Shown: positions 7,815 through 17,646 of the stretch, one piece after another
Position numbering within the stretch: the first letter of the stretch is position 1
How the letters are laid out: the number at the start of each line of letters is the position of its first letter
From: Alkalimarinus alittae
GTDB lineage: Bacteria; Pseudomonadota; Gammaproteobacteria; Pseudomonadales; Oleiphilaceae
Direction of reading: 5' to 3'
NCBI RefSeq assembly: GCF_026016465.1
Contig: NZ_CP100390.1
Coordinates: 310,001 to 374,000, forward strand
DNA length: 64,000 bases
The notes under the pieces: generated by a model
Told to the model about the DNA's origin: nothing
Seen by the model: the letters and a program-made list of their open reading frames with translations, nothing else
The model's database searches: none
Position numbers and translations under genes: made by a program

Positions 7815-9341
7815 CTAAGATATTTTTAACGCATACCCTACGGCTTTTAATTGGTCGGCTTCACTTTCTAGGTCATCTCTAGTGAGAGGATGTTGTTCTA
7901 ACCAACCCGGTTCAAACTCTACACTTAGTGCATCGATATTCGCGTCAATTTTGAACGTGGGTGATTGGCTACTGTCACGACTTCTATTGAGTGCAACGGC
8001 CAATCTAAGCAAAATAGCGAGTCTAATCAGAGGTTTTGCTTGTTCCTCTGAATAACTAGAAAAAATATCAGTGTTTAATTTTCGACGGTGGCAGCGGATG
8101 AGTGTTGCGATTGCTTGTTGTAACGGATTTGAGAAACCGGATAAATCGGAGTATTTAATGAGGTAGGCGCCATGCTTATGGTATTGCGTGTGGGATATCG
8201 CAAGGCCTATTTCGTGCAGTCTACAAGACCAACGCAATAAATCGGCGAAAAAATCAGCGTTTAGCCCCCAGTAGTGTTGTACTTGCCTAAATGCGTACAT
8301 GGCAGTGCGTTCAACATCTTGGGCGTGCGGGGTATCGACTAAGTAGCGCTCTTGAAGTGCCGATATGGTGCGTTCTCTGACGTCTTCATGTTGAATGCGG
8401 CCAATCATATCGTAGAGCAGACCTTCTCTTAGTGCGCCGTCAGCAAAGGTCATGATATCGATTGATAAAACGTCAAAGCAGGCGCACAGAATCGCTAACC
8501 CTGAAGGGAAAATCGTTAACCTGTCTTTTTTTACGCCAATATCTTGTAACTTATCGATATGACCGAGCGAGATAACATACGCTTTTAACTGGTTGAGGGA
8601 TTGAGCGGTAATGCCATCTTTAGAGTAGCCGAGACTTGCTATTAATAGAGCGATGGCTTTAATTGAGCCGGAAGAGCCAATACTGGTCTGCCAGCCTAAT
8701 GCCTGAAAGCGATACCGAATATTAAGCAGTTCTCTGGATGCATGAGCGATTGCTGCCTGCATACCTTGTTCGGTGATCTCGCCATCTCGAAAATAGCGTT
8801 CACGGAATGATACGCAGCCCATATGCAGGCTTTCAAGTGCTTGAGTTTCAAAACGCTCACCAATAATAAACTCGGTACTGCCTCCACCGATATCAATAAC
8901 AAGCTTACGCCCTGCATCATCTGCCAGAGTGTGTGCAACGCCCAGGTAAATTAACCGTGCTTCTTCGCGCCCGGCTATAATTTCTACCGGCGCACCTAAT
9001 ATCGCTTCTGCTTTACGGGTGAAGTCTCTAGAGTTTTTGGCAACACGAAGTGCGTTGGTGCCCACCACCTGTATAGCATTGGAAGGAATACCTTGTAGTC
9101 GTTGGGCAAAACGTTTTAAACATTCAAGGCCTCTTTCTTGCGCCTCTTCAGAGAGATAATTATTTTCATCTAAACCTGCAGCGAGTTGAATTTTTTCGCC
9201 TAGTTTATCAAGCGTGCGGATTTCACCGTAAACAGTGCGTCCAACGACCATGTGAAAGCTGTTTGAGCCCAGATCGATAGATGCAAGCGTTTCAGGTATT
9301 TCATTCTTTAATACAATATTATCAGAGTGCAATGACGTCAC
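7815..9341 (-). CDS. ppx: exopolyphosphatase Ppx
   Basis: 508 residues, the usual length. The N-terminal ASKHA-fold domains carry LASIDLGSNSFHMVVGR (about 20-35) and VIDIGGGSTEFIIGE (about 145-160); the C-terminal half is the HD-like Ppx helical domain (LHEIGLAISHTQYHKHGAYLI). The Ppx/GppA family hydrolyses inorganic polyphosphate or pppGpp; length and C-terminal domain favour Ppx. It is divergent from trxA across a 198-base spacer, the conserved ppx/trxA arrangement of Pseudomonas relatives. Confidence 0.92.
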   Translation of the reverse strand: MTSLHSDNIVLKNEIPETLASIDLGSNSFHMVVGRTVYGEIRTLDKLGEKIQLAAGLDENNYLSEEAQERGLECLKRFAQRLQGIPSNAIQVVGTNALRVAKNSRDFTRKAEAILGAPVEIIAGREEARLIYLGVAHTLADDAGRKLVIDIGGGSTEFIIGERFETQALESLHMGCVSFRERYFRDGEITEQGMQAAIAHASRELLNIRYRFQALGWQTSIGSSGSIKAIALLIASLGYSKDGITAQSLNQLKAYVISLGHIDKLQDIGVKKDRLTIFPSGLAILCACFDVLSIDIMTFADGALREGLLYDMIGRIQHEDVRERTISALQERYLVDTPHAQDVERTAMYAFRQVQHYWGLNADFFADLLRWSCRLHEIGLAISHTQYHKHGAYLIKYSDLSGFSNPLQQAIATLIRCHRRKLNTDIFSSYSEEQAKPLIRLAILLRLAVALNRSRDSSQSPTFKIDANIDALSVEFEPGWLEQHPLTRDDLESEADQLKAVGYALKIS

Positions 9342-9539
9342 GTGCCTTGAAATCCTCTGTTGAACCTATATATTAGAAACCATCTAAGGCAATAATAAGC
9401 CAAAGGTGGATAATATGACACTTAGCGTAAGTGATTTTTGATTAAGGTCACTCACAGGGTAGTGTTTATTTCTGCCTTTAGTAGACGATTTGCCCGATGT
9501 TTTATTAAATTTATTGACTGACAACATCAGGAAACCAGA

Positions 9540-9866
9540 ATGAGCGACAAAATTGTTAATGTAACCGATGCCTCTTTTGAAGAAGAAGTCTTGAATGCCG
9601 ATACTGCAGTATTGGTTGACTACTGGGCTGAGTGGTGTGGTCCTTGTAAAATGATAGCGCCTGTTCTGGAAGAGATTGCCGATGAGTATGAAGGGCGTCT
9701 TAAAATCTGTAAGTTGAATATCGATGAGAACGAGCAGACTCCACCAAAATTCAATATTCGTGGTATTCCAACATTAATGCTGTTTAAAAACGGTAATGTG
9801 GATGCAACTAAAGTAGGCGCATTGTCTAAGTCCCAGTTGACTGCATTTCTAGATAGCAATATCTAA
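9540..9866 (+). CDS. trxA: thioredoxin 1
   Basis: 108 residues, the standard length. Active site W32-C33-G-P-C36-K and the cis-proline turn [11 protein letters not shown] are intact. It reduces cytoplasmic disulfides with thioredoxin reductase. AGGAAACC lies about 5 bases before the ATG. The gene is followed by a REP-like unit and a strong terminator, so it is monocistronic. In Pseudomonas rho comes next; here about 11 kb of nitrate/molybdenum genes intervene. Confidence 0.96.
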   Translation: MSDKIVNVTDASFEEEVLNADTAVLVDYWAEWCGPCKMIAPVLEEIADEYEGRLKICKLNIDENEQTPPKFNIRGIPTLMLFKNGNVDATKVGALSKSQLTAFLDSNI

Positions 9867-9930
9867 TCTGCTGGTGCTTGAAATGGCGGATGCTGAATCA
9901 TCTTCTTAGTCATTATCAAATCACCATTTA

Positions 9931-9956
9931 GTCATCCCCGCGCAGGCGGGAATGAC
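9931..9956. repeat. REP-like unit downstream of trxA
   Basis: GTCATCCCCGC and GCGGGAATGAC flank a GCAG loop, with one mismatch. It shares the GTCAT-CCCGC core with 480-503. Confidence 0.6.
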
Positions 9957-9966
9957 GCGATAGATA

Positions 9967-10007
9967 AACGAAAAAAGGCGAGCTGCATTAGCTCGCCTTT
10001 TTTCGTT
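9967..10007. terminator. strong bidirectional rho-independent terminator
   Basis: The arm 9967-9983 (ending AAAAAAGGCGAGC) pairs perfectly with 9991-10007 (beginning GCTCGCCTTTTTT) around TGCATTA. It has an A run on one side and a T run on the other, placed between trxA (plus) and the nap operon end (minus). Confidence 0.9.
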
Positions 10008-10022
10008 TAATTGTCTTTGCTT

Positions 10023-10160
10023 CTACTCTTTTTCACCATTCCCTGTGATATCCAGTAAAAAGCAGGCCACTGCTGCAGTAACTGCAAACCCGACGATAAA
10101 AATTGTCGGCATGGCAGCGTAACCTAGAATAGTCCAGATCATTGATTCTAAGGGGCTCAT
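10023..10160 (-). CDS. 45-residue single-span membrane protein, TIGR02808-like
   Basis: A short gene: MSPLESMIWTILGYAAMP, then a hydrophobic span (TIFIVGFAVTAAVACFLL), ending DITGNGEKE before TAG. An excellent ribosome site (AGGAG, 7 bases before the ATG) lies at 10168-10172. It is 43 bases downstream of napC in the same direction, so it is the last gene of the nap operon. The size, single span and nap linkage fit the TIGR02808 family of tiny membrane proteins described beside periplasmic nitrate reductase genes in Vibrio and relatives. I infer membership from pattern, not from a search. Function unknown. Confidence 0.75.
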   Translation of the reverse strand: MSPLESMIWTILGYAAMPTIFIVGFAVTAAVACFLLDITGNGEKE

Positions 10161-10203
10161 CTTTTATCTCCTAATCGAGTGAAGTCTAGAGCAGGCACTA
10201 TTG

Positions 10204-10803
10204 CTAGTGCCAACCTTCCACGCCTTCCATATCGGGTAGCTGGTGAGCAATACCTTTGTGGCAGTCGATACAGGTTTTTTCACCCGTAGCCAGTGCGGTT
10301 GAGTGCATCGTTACAGACCGACGACCCTGTTCGCTGAAGTCCATAAACTCAAAATTGTGACAGTTACGACATTCGCGCGAATCGTTTTCTTTCATACGTT
10401 GCCATTCGCGTAGCGCCATACTCTTACGGTGGTCAACAAATTTTTCTCGCGTATTGATCAGCCCTGTAATTTTGCCCCATACCTCTTTACTCGCGGCAAT
10501 TTTACGGATGATTTTATGGGTCCAGTCTTTGGGTACGTGGCAGTCAGGACATGTAGCCCTAACGCCTGAACGGTTGCTGTAGTGAATAGTCTCTCGGTAC
10601 TCTTGGTAGACGTTCGCTTCCATCTCGTGACAGCTAATACAGAACTCTTCGGTATTCGTCAGCTCGAGAGCGGTGTTGAAACCACCCCAGAAGATAACAC
10701 CTGCGACAAAACCAAGGGCAAGTATGATGCCCATGGCGATGCGGCTTGGGCGCGACAATAGCGACCAGTAGCGCCCCAGTATCCCTTTTTTATGATTTGC
10801 CAT
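10204..10803 (-). CDS. napC: tetraheme cytochrome c NapC
   Basis: 199 residues. One N-terminal membrane anchor ([20 protein letters not shown]) is followed by a periplasmic domain with four CxxCH heme sites: CISCH, CPDCH, CRNCH and CIDCH. NapC/NirT proteins oxidise membrane quinol and pass electrons to NapB-NapA. It lies 33 bases after napB. With napG and napH absent, NapC is the only quinol route visible here. Confidence 0.95.
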   Translation of the reverse strand: MANHKKGILGRYWSLLSRPSRIAMGIILALGFVAGVIFWGGFNTALELTNTEEFCISCHEMEANVYQEYRETIHYSNRSGVRATCPDCHVPKDWTHKIIRKIAASKEVWGKITGLINTREKFVDHRKSMALREWQRMKENDSRECRNCHNFEFMDFSEQGRRSVTMHSTALATGEKTCIDCHKGIAHQLPDMEGVEGWH

Positions 10804-10836
10804 ATTTTAACACTCCACTTTCTCTAATCTTCGACT

Positions 10837-11292
10837 CTACTTAGCGAGCGGCTTCACTGAATTGAAGGTGTTACCAACAAGTGGTTTAGCATCGGCTTGA
10901 GGAACATGGCACTGGTTACAAAAGTAGCGACGAGGCGATACATCTGATAACTGTTGCCCGTCACGGGTATCGAAGTGGGTCATGCTTATCTTGGTCGCAC
11001 CTGACTTCTTGTAATTCTGCCAGCTATGGCAAGATAAGCACTTGTTACTATTAAGATCGATCTTATAGCCACGGATCTGATGCGGAATGAGCGGTGGCTG
11101 GTGCAAGTAATCTCTTGCATAAGGTTCCAAGTCCCTAGGGACTCGTTTTAACTCTTCAGCTTTGTTTAATGCCTCGAGCTCTACCGAGCCTCTAAGTGAC
11201 TGAACTCCGCCAATATCAGCCCACGCTGTGCTAATAATTGTAATGCTAGCCAGCAAGCTGACAAAGGCAACGATGGTAAATTGTTTTTTCAT
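10837..11292 (-). CDS. napB: diheme cytochrome c subunit NapB
   Basis: 151 residues with a Sec signal peptide (cleavage likely after ISTAWA) and two heme sites, CLSCH and CNQCH. The LRGSVELE start of the mature chain and PPLIPHQIRGYKID, with distal histidines, are typical of NapB. It transfers electrons from NapC to NapA in the periplasm. It lies between napA (37 bases) and napC (33 bases). Confidence 0.95.
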   Translation of the reverse strand: MKKQFTIVAFVSLLASITIISTAWADIGGVQSLRGSVELEALNKAEELKRVPRDLEPYARDYLHQPPLIPHQIRGYKIDLNSNKCLSCHSWQNYKKSGATKISMTHFDTRDGQQLSDVSPRRYFCNQCHVPQADAKPLVGNTFNSVKPLAK

Positions 11293-11329
11293 GATTATTT
11301 CTCCGCCTTGTTGGCAAATCTCGCTCGCT

Positions 11330-13822
11330 TTAGACTTTGACTACTTTAACTGCACACTTCTTATAATCCGTTTGTTTTGATAGCGGATCGGTAGCATCCA
11401 ACGTTAATTTGTTGGTGAGCTGTGCAGCATCGAAGAATGGCATAAAGACTAGGCCTGCAGGTGGTCTATTTCGACCACGAGTTTCAATACGAGATCGTAC
11501 TTCGCCACGTCTAGATACGATGCTAACTTCATCGCCACGACGTAGGTTACGAGCTTGTGCATCATCAGGGTGCATAAACAGAACAGCATCAGGGAACGCA
11601 CGGTATAGTTCAGGAACTCGACGGGTCATCGTGCCGCTGTGCCAGTGCTCGAGTACTCGGCCAGTACTTAGCCATAGGTCATACTCTTGATCGGGTACTT
11701 CTGCTGGTGGCTCATACGGTAAGGCGTAAATCCAAGCCTTGCCATCGGGTTTACCATAGAAGCGAACGCCTTCTCCTTTTGGAACATAAGGGTCGTGACC
11801 TTCTCTAAAGCGCCATTGGGTTTCTTTGCCATTCACCACCGGCCACCTTAAGCCGCGAACTTTGTGGTATGTTTCATAATCGGCTAGATCGTGAGCTTTT
11901 CCACGGCCAAAAGTTGCGTACTCTTCGAACAGTCCTTTTTGTACATAGAAGCCTGCGTGACGAGCATCATCATTCAGACGTTCTTCTGGCACTTCGCTCA
12001 ACGGGAATTTATCAACATTGCCATTCTTATAAAGAATATCAAACAGTGTCTTTCCACGGACTTCAGGCATTTTGGCTATGAGATCTTCAGGCCAGACCTC
12101 TTCAACCTTAAAGCGCTTAGAGAACTCCATTAGTTGCCATAAGTCTGACTTTGAATCGCCAGGGCCTTTAACCTGCTGATACCAAGACTGAGTACGACGC
12201 TCAGCATTACCGTAGGCGCCTTCCTTCTCAACCCACATAGAGGTTGGGAGTATAAGGTCAGCGGCTTGAGCCGTTACAGTCGGGTAAGGGTCTGATACCA
12301 CAATGAAGTTTTCTGGGTTACGGTAACCAGGTAAACCTTCTTCATTAATATTTGGGCCGGTTTGCATATTGTTGTTACACATTACCCAATACGCATTTAG
12401 CTTGCCATCTTTCAGCATACGGTTTTGCTCTACCGCATGATAGCCAGGCTTCGGTGGAATAGTGCCTTCTGGTAATTTCCAGATTTTCTCAGCCATGTCT
12501 CGGTGCTTTTTGTTCGTCACCACCATGTCGGCAGGTAAGCGATGCGAGAATGTTCCGACTTCGCGCGCAGTACCACAGGCAGACGGCTGACCAGTAAGGG
12601 AGAACGGACCACTCCCTTCGGTTGATATCTTACCGGTTAGTAGGTGTACGTTATACATCAGGTTATTGGTCCAGACACCACGTGTGTGCTGGTTGAACCC
12701 CATGGTCCAGTATGAAACGACTTTGGCTTTAGGGTCTGCGTAAAGCTTGGCTAATTTCTCTAGGTTCTCTTTAGGAACGCCTGACATTTCATGCGCATAA
12801 TCTAGCGTATAGGTTGAGACGAACTTGGCATATTCTGCAAAGGTAATGTCTTTTGACGCCCCGCTGTCTGGATTCTTCGCGTTTTTCTGCAAAGGGTTCT
12901 CAGGGCGAAGACCATAACCGATGTCCGTCACGCCTTCTTTAAAGCGTGTATGTTTATTTACAAAATCTTTGTTTACCGCATCATTTTCAATGATGTAGTT
13001 GGCGATATAGTTAAGGATGACCATGTCTGTTTGTGGCGTGAAGATCATGGGGTTATCGGCTAACTCAAAACTACGGTGCTTGAAAGTTGAGAGCACGTGT
13101 ACACGAACATGAGGTGCACTTAAGCGGCGATCGGTTAGGCGAGTCCACAATATAGGGTGCATCTCTGCCATATTGGAGCCCCAAAGCACGAATGCATCGG
13201 CCGCTTCTAGGTCATCGTAGCAACCCATCGGTTCATCAATGCCGAAGGTACGCATAAAACCACCCACAGCAGATGCCATACAGTGACGTGCGTTTGGATC
13301 GATGTTATTGGTTCGGAAGCCTGCTTTCATTAACTTGGAGGCCGCATAGCCTTCCATGACAGTCCACTGACCAGAGCCAAACATGCCGACAGACGTGGGG
13401 CCTTTTTTCTTCAGGCTATCTTTGAATTTTTCTTCCATGATATCAAAGGCTTTATCCCAAGATACGGGCGTGAATTGACCTTCTTTATCGTATACCCCGT
13501 CGGTCATTCTTAATAAGGGGGTGGTGAGGCGGTCTTCGCCGTACATTATTTTGGATAAAAAGTAGCCCTTAATGCAGTTAAGGCCTTTATTTACAGGAGC
13601 TTCTGGATCGCCTTGGGTCGCAACAACTCGACCTTCCTGGGTTCCGACAAGCACGCTACAGCCAGTGCCACAGAAGCGACAAGGGGCTTTGTCCCACTTA
13701 ATAGCCGAGTCACTTGATTTGGTAATCAAGTTAGAGGCTGAAACGGGAACTGCCACACCCGCGGCTGCCGCAGTTGCGGCCACAGCATTGTTTTTAATAA
13801 ATGTTCTTCTGGATAATTTCAT
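11330..13822 (-). CDS. napA: periplasmic nitrate reductase catalytic subunit NapA
   Basis: 830 residues. It has a Tat signal (SRRTFIK, then an alanine-rich stretch) and a 4Fe-4S site formed by C48, C51, C55 and C83. The molybdenum ligand is probably C181 in NARHCMAS. The protein reduces nitrate to nitrite with a bis-molybdopterin guanine dinucleotide cofactor, so it depends on the mo genes in this window. Its start overlaps the napD stop by four bases. NapD binds the Tat signal during maturation. Full length, no damage seen. Confidence 0.97.
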   Translation of the reverse strand: MKLSRRTFIKNNAVAATAAAAGVAVPVSASNLITKSSDSAIKWDKAPCRFCGTGCSVLVGTQEGRVVATQGDPEAPVNKGLNCIKGYFLSKIMYGEDRLTTPLLRMTDGVYDKEGQFTPVSWDKAFDIMEEKFKDSLKKKGPTSVGMFGSGQWTVMEGYAASKLMKAGFRTNNIDPNARHCMASAVGGFMRTFGIDEPMGCYDDLEAADAFVLWGSNMAEMHPILWTRLTDRRLSAPHVRVHVLSTFKHRSFELADNPMIFTPQTDMVILNYIANYIIENDAVNKDFVNKHTRFKEGVTDIGYGLRPENPLQKNAKNPDSGASKDITFAEYAKFVSTYTLDYAHEMSGVPKENLEKLAKLYADPKAKVVSYWTMGFNQHTRGVWTNNLMYNVHLLTGKISTEGSGPFSLTGQPSACGTAREVGTFSHRLPADMVVTNKKHRDMAEKIWKLPEGTIPPKPGYHAVEQNRMLKDGKLNAYWVMCNNNMQTGPNINEEGLPGYRNPENFIVVSDPYPTVTAQAADLILPTSMWVEKEGAYGNAERRTQSWYQQVKGPGDSKSDLWQLMEFSKRFKVEEVWPEDLIAKMPEVRGKTLFDILYKNGNVDKFPLSEVPEERLNDDARHAGFYVQKGLFEEYATFGRGKAHDLADYETYHKVRGLRWPVVNGKETQWRFREGHDPYVPKGEGVRFYGKPDGKAWIYALPYEPPAEVPDQEYDLWLSTGRVLEHWHSGTMTRRVPELYRAFPDAVLFMHPDDAQARNLRRGDEVSIVSRRGEVRSRIETRGRNRPPAGLVFMPFFDAAQLTNKLTLDATDPLSKQTDYKKCAVKVVKV

Positions 13823-14166
13823 TGTTGCTCCTCCAAGTCGAGGTTTGTAGCGACGTTACTGTTTGTAAGGTCTATGTTGTCAGTAGGTACTAAAGGATCT
13901 GATTGTTCTGATTGAGAGAATACCAGCGCAGCGTTAATAACCCCTTGAGTATTATTAATCTCCGTAATTCGGTCGATGATGAATCGTTCGCCTGGTTCTT
14001 CTTCTACGGTAACGACCAACTTACCATCATCGTTTATTGCGTGAACTTCAACGCCGTGCAGTAGTTTTAGGCGTTCGGCTACATCGTTTCGGTTTTCAGG
14101 TCTGGCGTGGACGACAATGCCGGCTACGCTGTAATCTTGATTCGAGTAGCGAGGTGCTTTTTTCAT
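13819..14166 (-). CDS. napD: NapA maturation chaperone NapD
   Basis: 115 residues. The core [20 protein letters not shown] and [18 protein letters not shown] is the ferredoxin-like NapD fold that binds the NapA Tat signal. It is longer than most NapD (about 87-90) because of an acidic, asparagine-rich C-terminal tail of about 25 residues. It overlaps napA by four bases and follows napF by seven. Confidence 0.88.
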   Translation of the reverse strand: MKKAPRYSNQDYSVAGIVVHARPENRNDVAERLKLLHGVEVHAINDDGKLVVTVEEEPGERFIIDRITEINNTQGVINAALVFSQSEQSDPLVPTDNIDLTNSNVATNLDLEEQQ

Positions 14167-14173
14167 TCGCTGG

Positions 14174-14752
14174 TCAGCCTGTTTTAATAGTTTGTCTGTT
14201 AGACGTATTGGGTAAAGGCTGCATCGTTAGTGCGTCGTTAGGGCAAATACTAATACATGCGCCACAGCCATTACATAAATCATTGTTTACTGTTGGGGTT
14301 GCTACCCCTTTTCGGTTATCGGTTAAGCTTCCCCAGTCAAACACAATGGCCTCAGGCTCGCAGGCTTCACCGCAACTTCGACAAACGACGCCTTGTAAGG
14401 CTAAACATCGGTCATTGATTGTCGGTGCTTGGTGCCAAGGTGTATCTTGATTGCTGGTCTGGCCTGACTGTAAACCTCGATCGACTAATCTCATTAACGC
14501 GCCAGCTTGGCAGGCGCTGACGCAGTCCCCACAAAATGTGCATTCGTTGTGTTTGAAATTCGTGGTAGGAAAGCCTCCAGACCCTGGTGTTAGGACGTTT
14601 TCAGGGCATTCGGTTACGCAATCACCACATCGAGTACAGAGATCTAAAAAACTGGCTTGATCAACTGACCACGGGGGTAATAACATTGAGGTTGCTGGCG
14701 TATATTGACCTTTAAATAACGACCTTCGCCCAAGGTCTACTTCTCTAGACAT
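14174..14752 (-). CDS. napF: ferredoxin-type protein NapF
   Basis: 192 residues from ATG 14752, giving MSREVDLGRRSLFKG. An upstream in-frame extension exists but lacks the family N-terminus. The protein has cysteine clusters for several 4Fe-4S centres: CTRCGDCVTECPENVL, CTFCGDCVSACQAGAL, CRSCGEACEPEAI and CNGCGACISICPNDAL. NapF is a cytoplasmic protein linked to NapA cofactor insertion. It is the first gene of napFDABC. The ribosome site is weak (AAGGA about 14 bases upstream). Its leader contains an FNR-like site at 14897-14910. Confidence 0.9.
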   Translation of the reverse strand: MSREVDLGRRSLFKGQYTPATSMLLPPWSVDQASFLDLCTRCGDCVTECPENVLTPGSGGFPTTNFKHNECTFCGDCVSACQAGALMRLVDRGLQSGQTSNQDTPWHQAPTINDRCLALQGVVCRSCGEACEPEAIVFDWGSLTDNRKGVATPTVNNDLCNGCGACISICPNDALTMQPLPNTSNRQTIKTG

Positions 14753-14896
14753 TATATAAATATACCGTTCCTTGATTTTGTAAATACTGTTCCGCACTCT
14801 TTGATTCGCGTAACTTATTGTTCCAAAATGCTTGAACAGCATTTATACGGTAAAGATTACATTGCGTTAAGCGTAGACTGATGATGAGAAATAACC

Positions 14897-14910
14897 ATGA
14901 TAGTGGTCAA
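14897..14910. promoter_or_regulatory. FNR/Anr-like box in the napF-narX intergenic region
   Basis: ATGAT-AGTG-GTCAA matches TTGAT-N4-ATCAA at 8 of 10 positions. Activation at -41.5 on the minus strand would place the napF start of transcription near 14862, with TACGCT as a weak -10 at 14870-14875. Motif match only. Confidence 0.45.
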
Positions 14911-15043
14911 TTTTATTAGATAAATAATGTTACATAAAATCAGCCATATTACCTTTTATGTATTTGTAAAAAGTTTATAAGATACTGATTTAATATAATA
15001 TATGTTTATATTTTGTTGTATTTGAATAATGTTATTATTTTTA

Positions 15044-15059
15044 TGCCTATATATGGGTA
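15044..15059. promoter_or_regulatory. NarL/NarP-type 7-2-7 palindrome before narX
   Basis: TGCCTAT, two bases, ATGGGTA. The right half is a perfect inverted heptamer (AKRRGTA) and the left matches TACYYMT at 6 of 7. It ends two bases before the GGAG ribosome site of narX. This suggests autoregulation of narXL by its own response regulator, probably repression given the position. Confidence 0.5.
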
Positions 15060-15072
15060 ATTTGGAGTGTGT

Positions 15073-16890
15073 GTGCGTTTTTTAGCCAAAAATATATCAA
15101 AAGGTTCACTGGTCAAGAAGGCTCTATGGGGTTGGGCTAGCATTATTCTTTTAGTACTGATGAGCATGGCTGCTTCGCTGATTATTACGCAATCTACAGA
15201 TGGGGATGCGGAACGAATTAATGTGTCGGGTTCATTGAGGATGCAGGCCTATCGAATTTCGCAGATTCTTTTGCGCGTTAATCATGGGGTAGAGAAGACT
15301 GAACGTGAGCTCTTAGATGAGTTGGTAGATTTTGATAGTCGGCTTAAAACGCCGATTTTAACTGAACTGTTAGATCTAGGTGAAGGTCGCCCCGATAGGC
15401 TAGCATTAGAGTCTGTTTTGCTTGAGTGGCGTGACCTAAAAGCACGTTTGATTAAGCATTCGTTGGCTGATGAGTTGTCACTGCTTAAGGATATTGATCA
15501 GTTCACCATCAAAATAGACGATATGGTGGGGCTTTTTCAATCGCAAACGGATTTAAAAATTGAGCAGCTTCGCTACATTCATGGGGTGAGTATCTCGTTG
15601 GTTATACTCATTGCTTTTTTTGCGCTTATTGACCTCTATAAAACCGTAATTCTTCCCCTTAGAGCGCTAGTGAGCGCCGCTAATAAGGCCAAAAATGGTG
15701 ATTTAAGCGCTAGAGTTAGCTATTTAAAAAATGATGAGTTAGGTGTACTAGGCAACACATTTAACCACATGGCTTCTAGTCTAGGAGAGACATACGTAGA
15801 GTTGGAGTCGCGGGTGGCGAAAAAAACCCAGGAGCTAAGAGCTCAGACGGAATCTTTAGAGCTGTTATATGAAACATCTCGCCTGATTAATAAAGGGACG
15901 ACTCATGCAAGTGCTATGAGGTCAATTCTCGATAGTTTAAAGTTAACGGTTGGCGATGGGGTGTTTGAATTATGTTTAACGCCGCAGGCATTGGTTTATG
16001 TAGATTCCGCCGAAGGGTTTGGCCGATTTGAGCGGTGTCATGAAGAAATAGCGGAAAGAAAAGAGGAGGTAAAATACTTTTCTATTTCTGTTAAGAAGCA
16101 TAATTATGGCTGTCTTTTATGGCATATAGATTCTCAGCAGGCGTTTAAAGAGCATGAGCAGCTAATTGCTGCTGTTTGTGATCTTATGGCATCTGCGTTT
16201 AGTCGTGATTGGAGGATGGAGCAAACGTGGCGACTTTTGTTGGTAGAGGAGCGAGCTACTATTGCGAGAGAGTTGCATGATTCACTAGCACAGGCCCTAT
16301 CATATCTAAAAATGCAGGTAAGTCGTTGGCAGACGCTGAGTGACAGAGGGGCTAGTAAGCAACAATTAGCCGGTATTACGGTAGAAATTAGAGAAGGGCT
16401 TAATGCTGCGTATGGTCAGTTGCGGGAGTTATTAACGACGTTTAGGTTAAAGTTAGATGAGCCGGGGTTGGAGTCTGCACTGAAGGCGACCGTAGCTGAG
16501 TATCGTGAGCGAGGCGCGCTAACTATTGCGCTAGACTATCGATTAGGTGAGGTAGCGTTAAGGCCGAATGCTGAGATACACTTGCTGCAAATTGTTAGAG
16601 AGGCGCTTTCAAATGTGGTTCGTCATGCCAAGGCGACGCACGCGGATATACTTTTTTATCTAGAGCAAGACGATAATTTAGTTGTAACGGTTTCAGACAA
16701 CGGTGTTGGGTTGAGCTCGGGGGAGACAGGTCCGATGCATCATGGCATGAGTATCATGAATGAACGTGCACAAAGCCTTGATGCAACGATAGCGATCAAT
16801 AATAATTCGGATGGCGGTGTAACGGTTCGCATCGATTGTGAAATGAATAAAATAAAACGTACTGGCGAGACTATTGTTCACGATAAGTGA
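15073..16890 (+). CDS. narX: nitrate/nitrite sensor histidine kinase, NarX/NarQ family
   Basis: 605 residues from GTG 15073, six bases after TTGGAG; GTG 15067 would abut the ribosome site. The first membrane span (about 18-39) is followed by a P-box-like periplasmic helix (DAERINVSGSLRMQAYRI, about 45-62), the nitrate-binding signature of NarX/NarQ. A second span, a HAMP domain, a coiled coil and a GAF-like central region follow. The HisKA_3 site is ERATIARELHDSLAQAL, and the ATPase has DNGVGLSS. It lies ten bases before narL and divergent from the nap operon it probably controls. Confidence 0.9.
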   Translation: MRFLAKNISKGSLVKKALWGWASIILLVLMSMAASLIITQSTDGDAERINVSGSLRMQAYRISQILLRVNHGVEKTERELLDELVDFDSRLKTPILTELLDLGEGRPDRLALESVLLEWRDLKARLIKHSLADELSLLKDIDQFTIKIDDMVGLFQSQTDLKIEQLRYIHGVSISLVILIAFFALIDLYKTVILPLRALVSAANKAKNGDLSARVSYLKNDELGVLGNTFNHMASSLGETYVELESRVAKKTQELRAQTESLELLYETSRLINKGTTHASAMRSILDSLKLTVGDGVFELCLTPQALVYVDSAEGFGRFERCHEEIAERKEEVKYFSISVKKHNYGCLLWHIDSQQAFKEHEQLIAAVCDLMASAFSRDWRMEQTWRLLLVEERATIARELHDSLAQALSYLKMQVSRWQTLSDRGASKQQLAGITVEIREGLNAAYGQLRELLTTFRLKLDEPGLESALKATVAEYRERGALTIALDYRLGEVALRPNAEIHLLQIVREALSNVVRHAKATHADILFYLEQDDNLVVTVSDNGVGLSSGETGPMHHGMSIMNERAQSLDATIAINNNSDGGVTVRIDCEMNKIKRTGETIVHDK

Positions 16891-16900
16891 TGGGGAAATC

Positions 16901-17554
16901 ATGGTAAGTGAGAAAGAGCAATTAAATATACTGATCGTCGATGATCACCCAATGTTACGCAAGGGCGTTAAGCAGTTGCTAGAGTTAGAGGCAGGGCTAG
17001 ACGCCATTGGTGAGGCGAACTCAGGTCAAGAGGCGATAGATATTGCGGAAAAACTGGAGCCTGATCTTATTTTGCTAGACCTCAATATGAAAGGGATGGA
17101 CGGCATTCAAACTTTAAAGGCGATGAGGGATAAAGACATTTACTCCCGCATTGTTATGTTTACAGTGTCAGACGACCATGACGATGTCATTGCCGCTTTA
17201 AAAGCCGGTGCTGACGGTTATGTCTTAAAAGAGACCGAACCAGAAGAGCTAGTATCGTATATCCGGCAGGCCGCTACGGGTACTATGGCCATTAGTGATA
17301 AGTTAGCAGCGGTATTGGCCTCAGAGATAGGCAATCGAAAAGGCAGTAAAGGGCGTTCTGTTGATGGATTAACTCAGCGCGAGCGTCAAATACTTAAACA
17401 GATCTCTGCAGGCATGAGCAATAAGATGATTGCTGCTAAATTAGATATTGCAGAAGGGACTGTGAAAGTTCATGTCAAAAACTTGCTTAAGAAGTTAAAA
17501 ATGAGATCTAGAGTAGAAGCTGCGATATGGGCGATGGAAAATAACTTGAAATAA
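16901..17554 (+). CDS. narL: nitrate response regulator, NarL/NarP family
   Basis: 217 residues from ATG 16901, with GGGGA just upstream. The receiver domain has LIVDDHP, the phospho-acceptor in LILLDLNMKGMDG and K in VLKETEPEEL. The C-terminal LuxR-type HTH is LTQRERQILKQISAGMSNK, ending KVHVKNLLKKLKMRSRVEAA. It is the partner of the adjacent NarX-type kinase. Whether it is NarL or NarP cannot be settled from sequence; the 7-2-7 site at 15044 suits either. Confidence 0.9.
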   Translation: MVSEKEQLNILIVDDHPMLRKGVKQLLELEAGLDAIGEANSGQEAIDIAEKLEPDLILLDLNMKGMDGIQTLKAMRDKDIYSRIVMFTVSDDHDDVIAALKAGADGYVLKETEPEELVSYIRQAATGTMAISDKLAAVLASEIGNRKGSKGRSVDGLTQRERQILKQISAGMSNKMIAAKLDIAEGTVKVHVKNLLKKLKMRSRVEAAIWAMENNLK

Positions 17555-17646
17555 GCTGGCCGAATACTTGGTTTAATGGCAGTTATTCATGAAGGCTTGC
17601 TGTATGGTTATTTTCTATGGGTGGGTAAGCAGGTAATGAGACGTAA

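Larger units (their letters stand above)
14753..15072. other. divergent regulatory region napF / narX
   Basis: 320 bases without a gene, clearly more AT-rich than its surroundings. It holds the FNR-like box (14897-14910) and the NarL-like palindrome (15044-15059). No reading frame with a ribosome site was seen. Confidence 0.7.

Noticed and set aside
11409-11690. Plus-strand frame inside napA
   Set aside because: Arginine/serine-rich shadow of the napA coding strand with no ribosome site.
14753-14842. Longer napF reading frame starting at 14842
   Set aside because: The added 30 residues are unlike any NapF N-terminus and lie in the AT-rich regulatory region; ATG 14752 gives the expected start.
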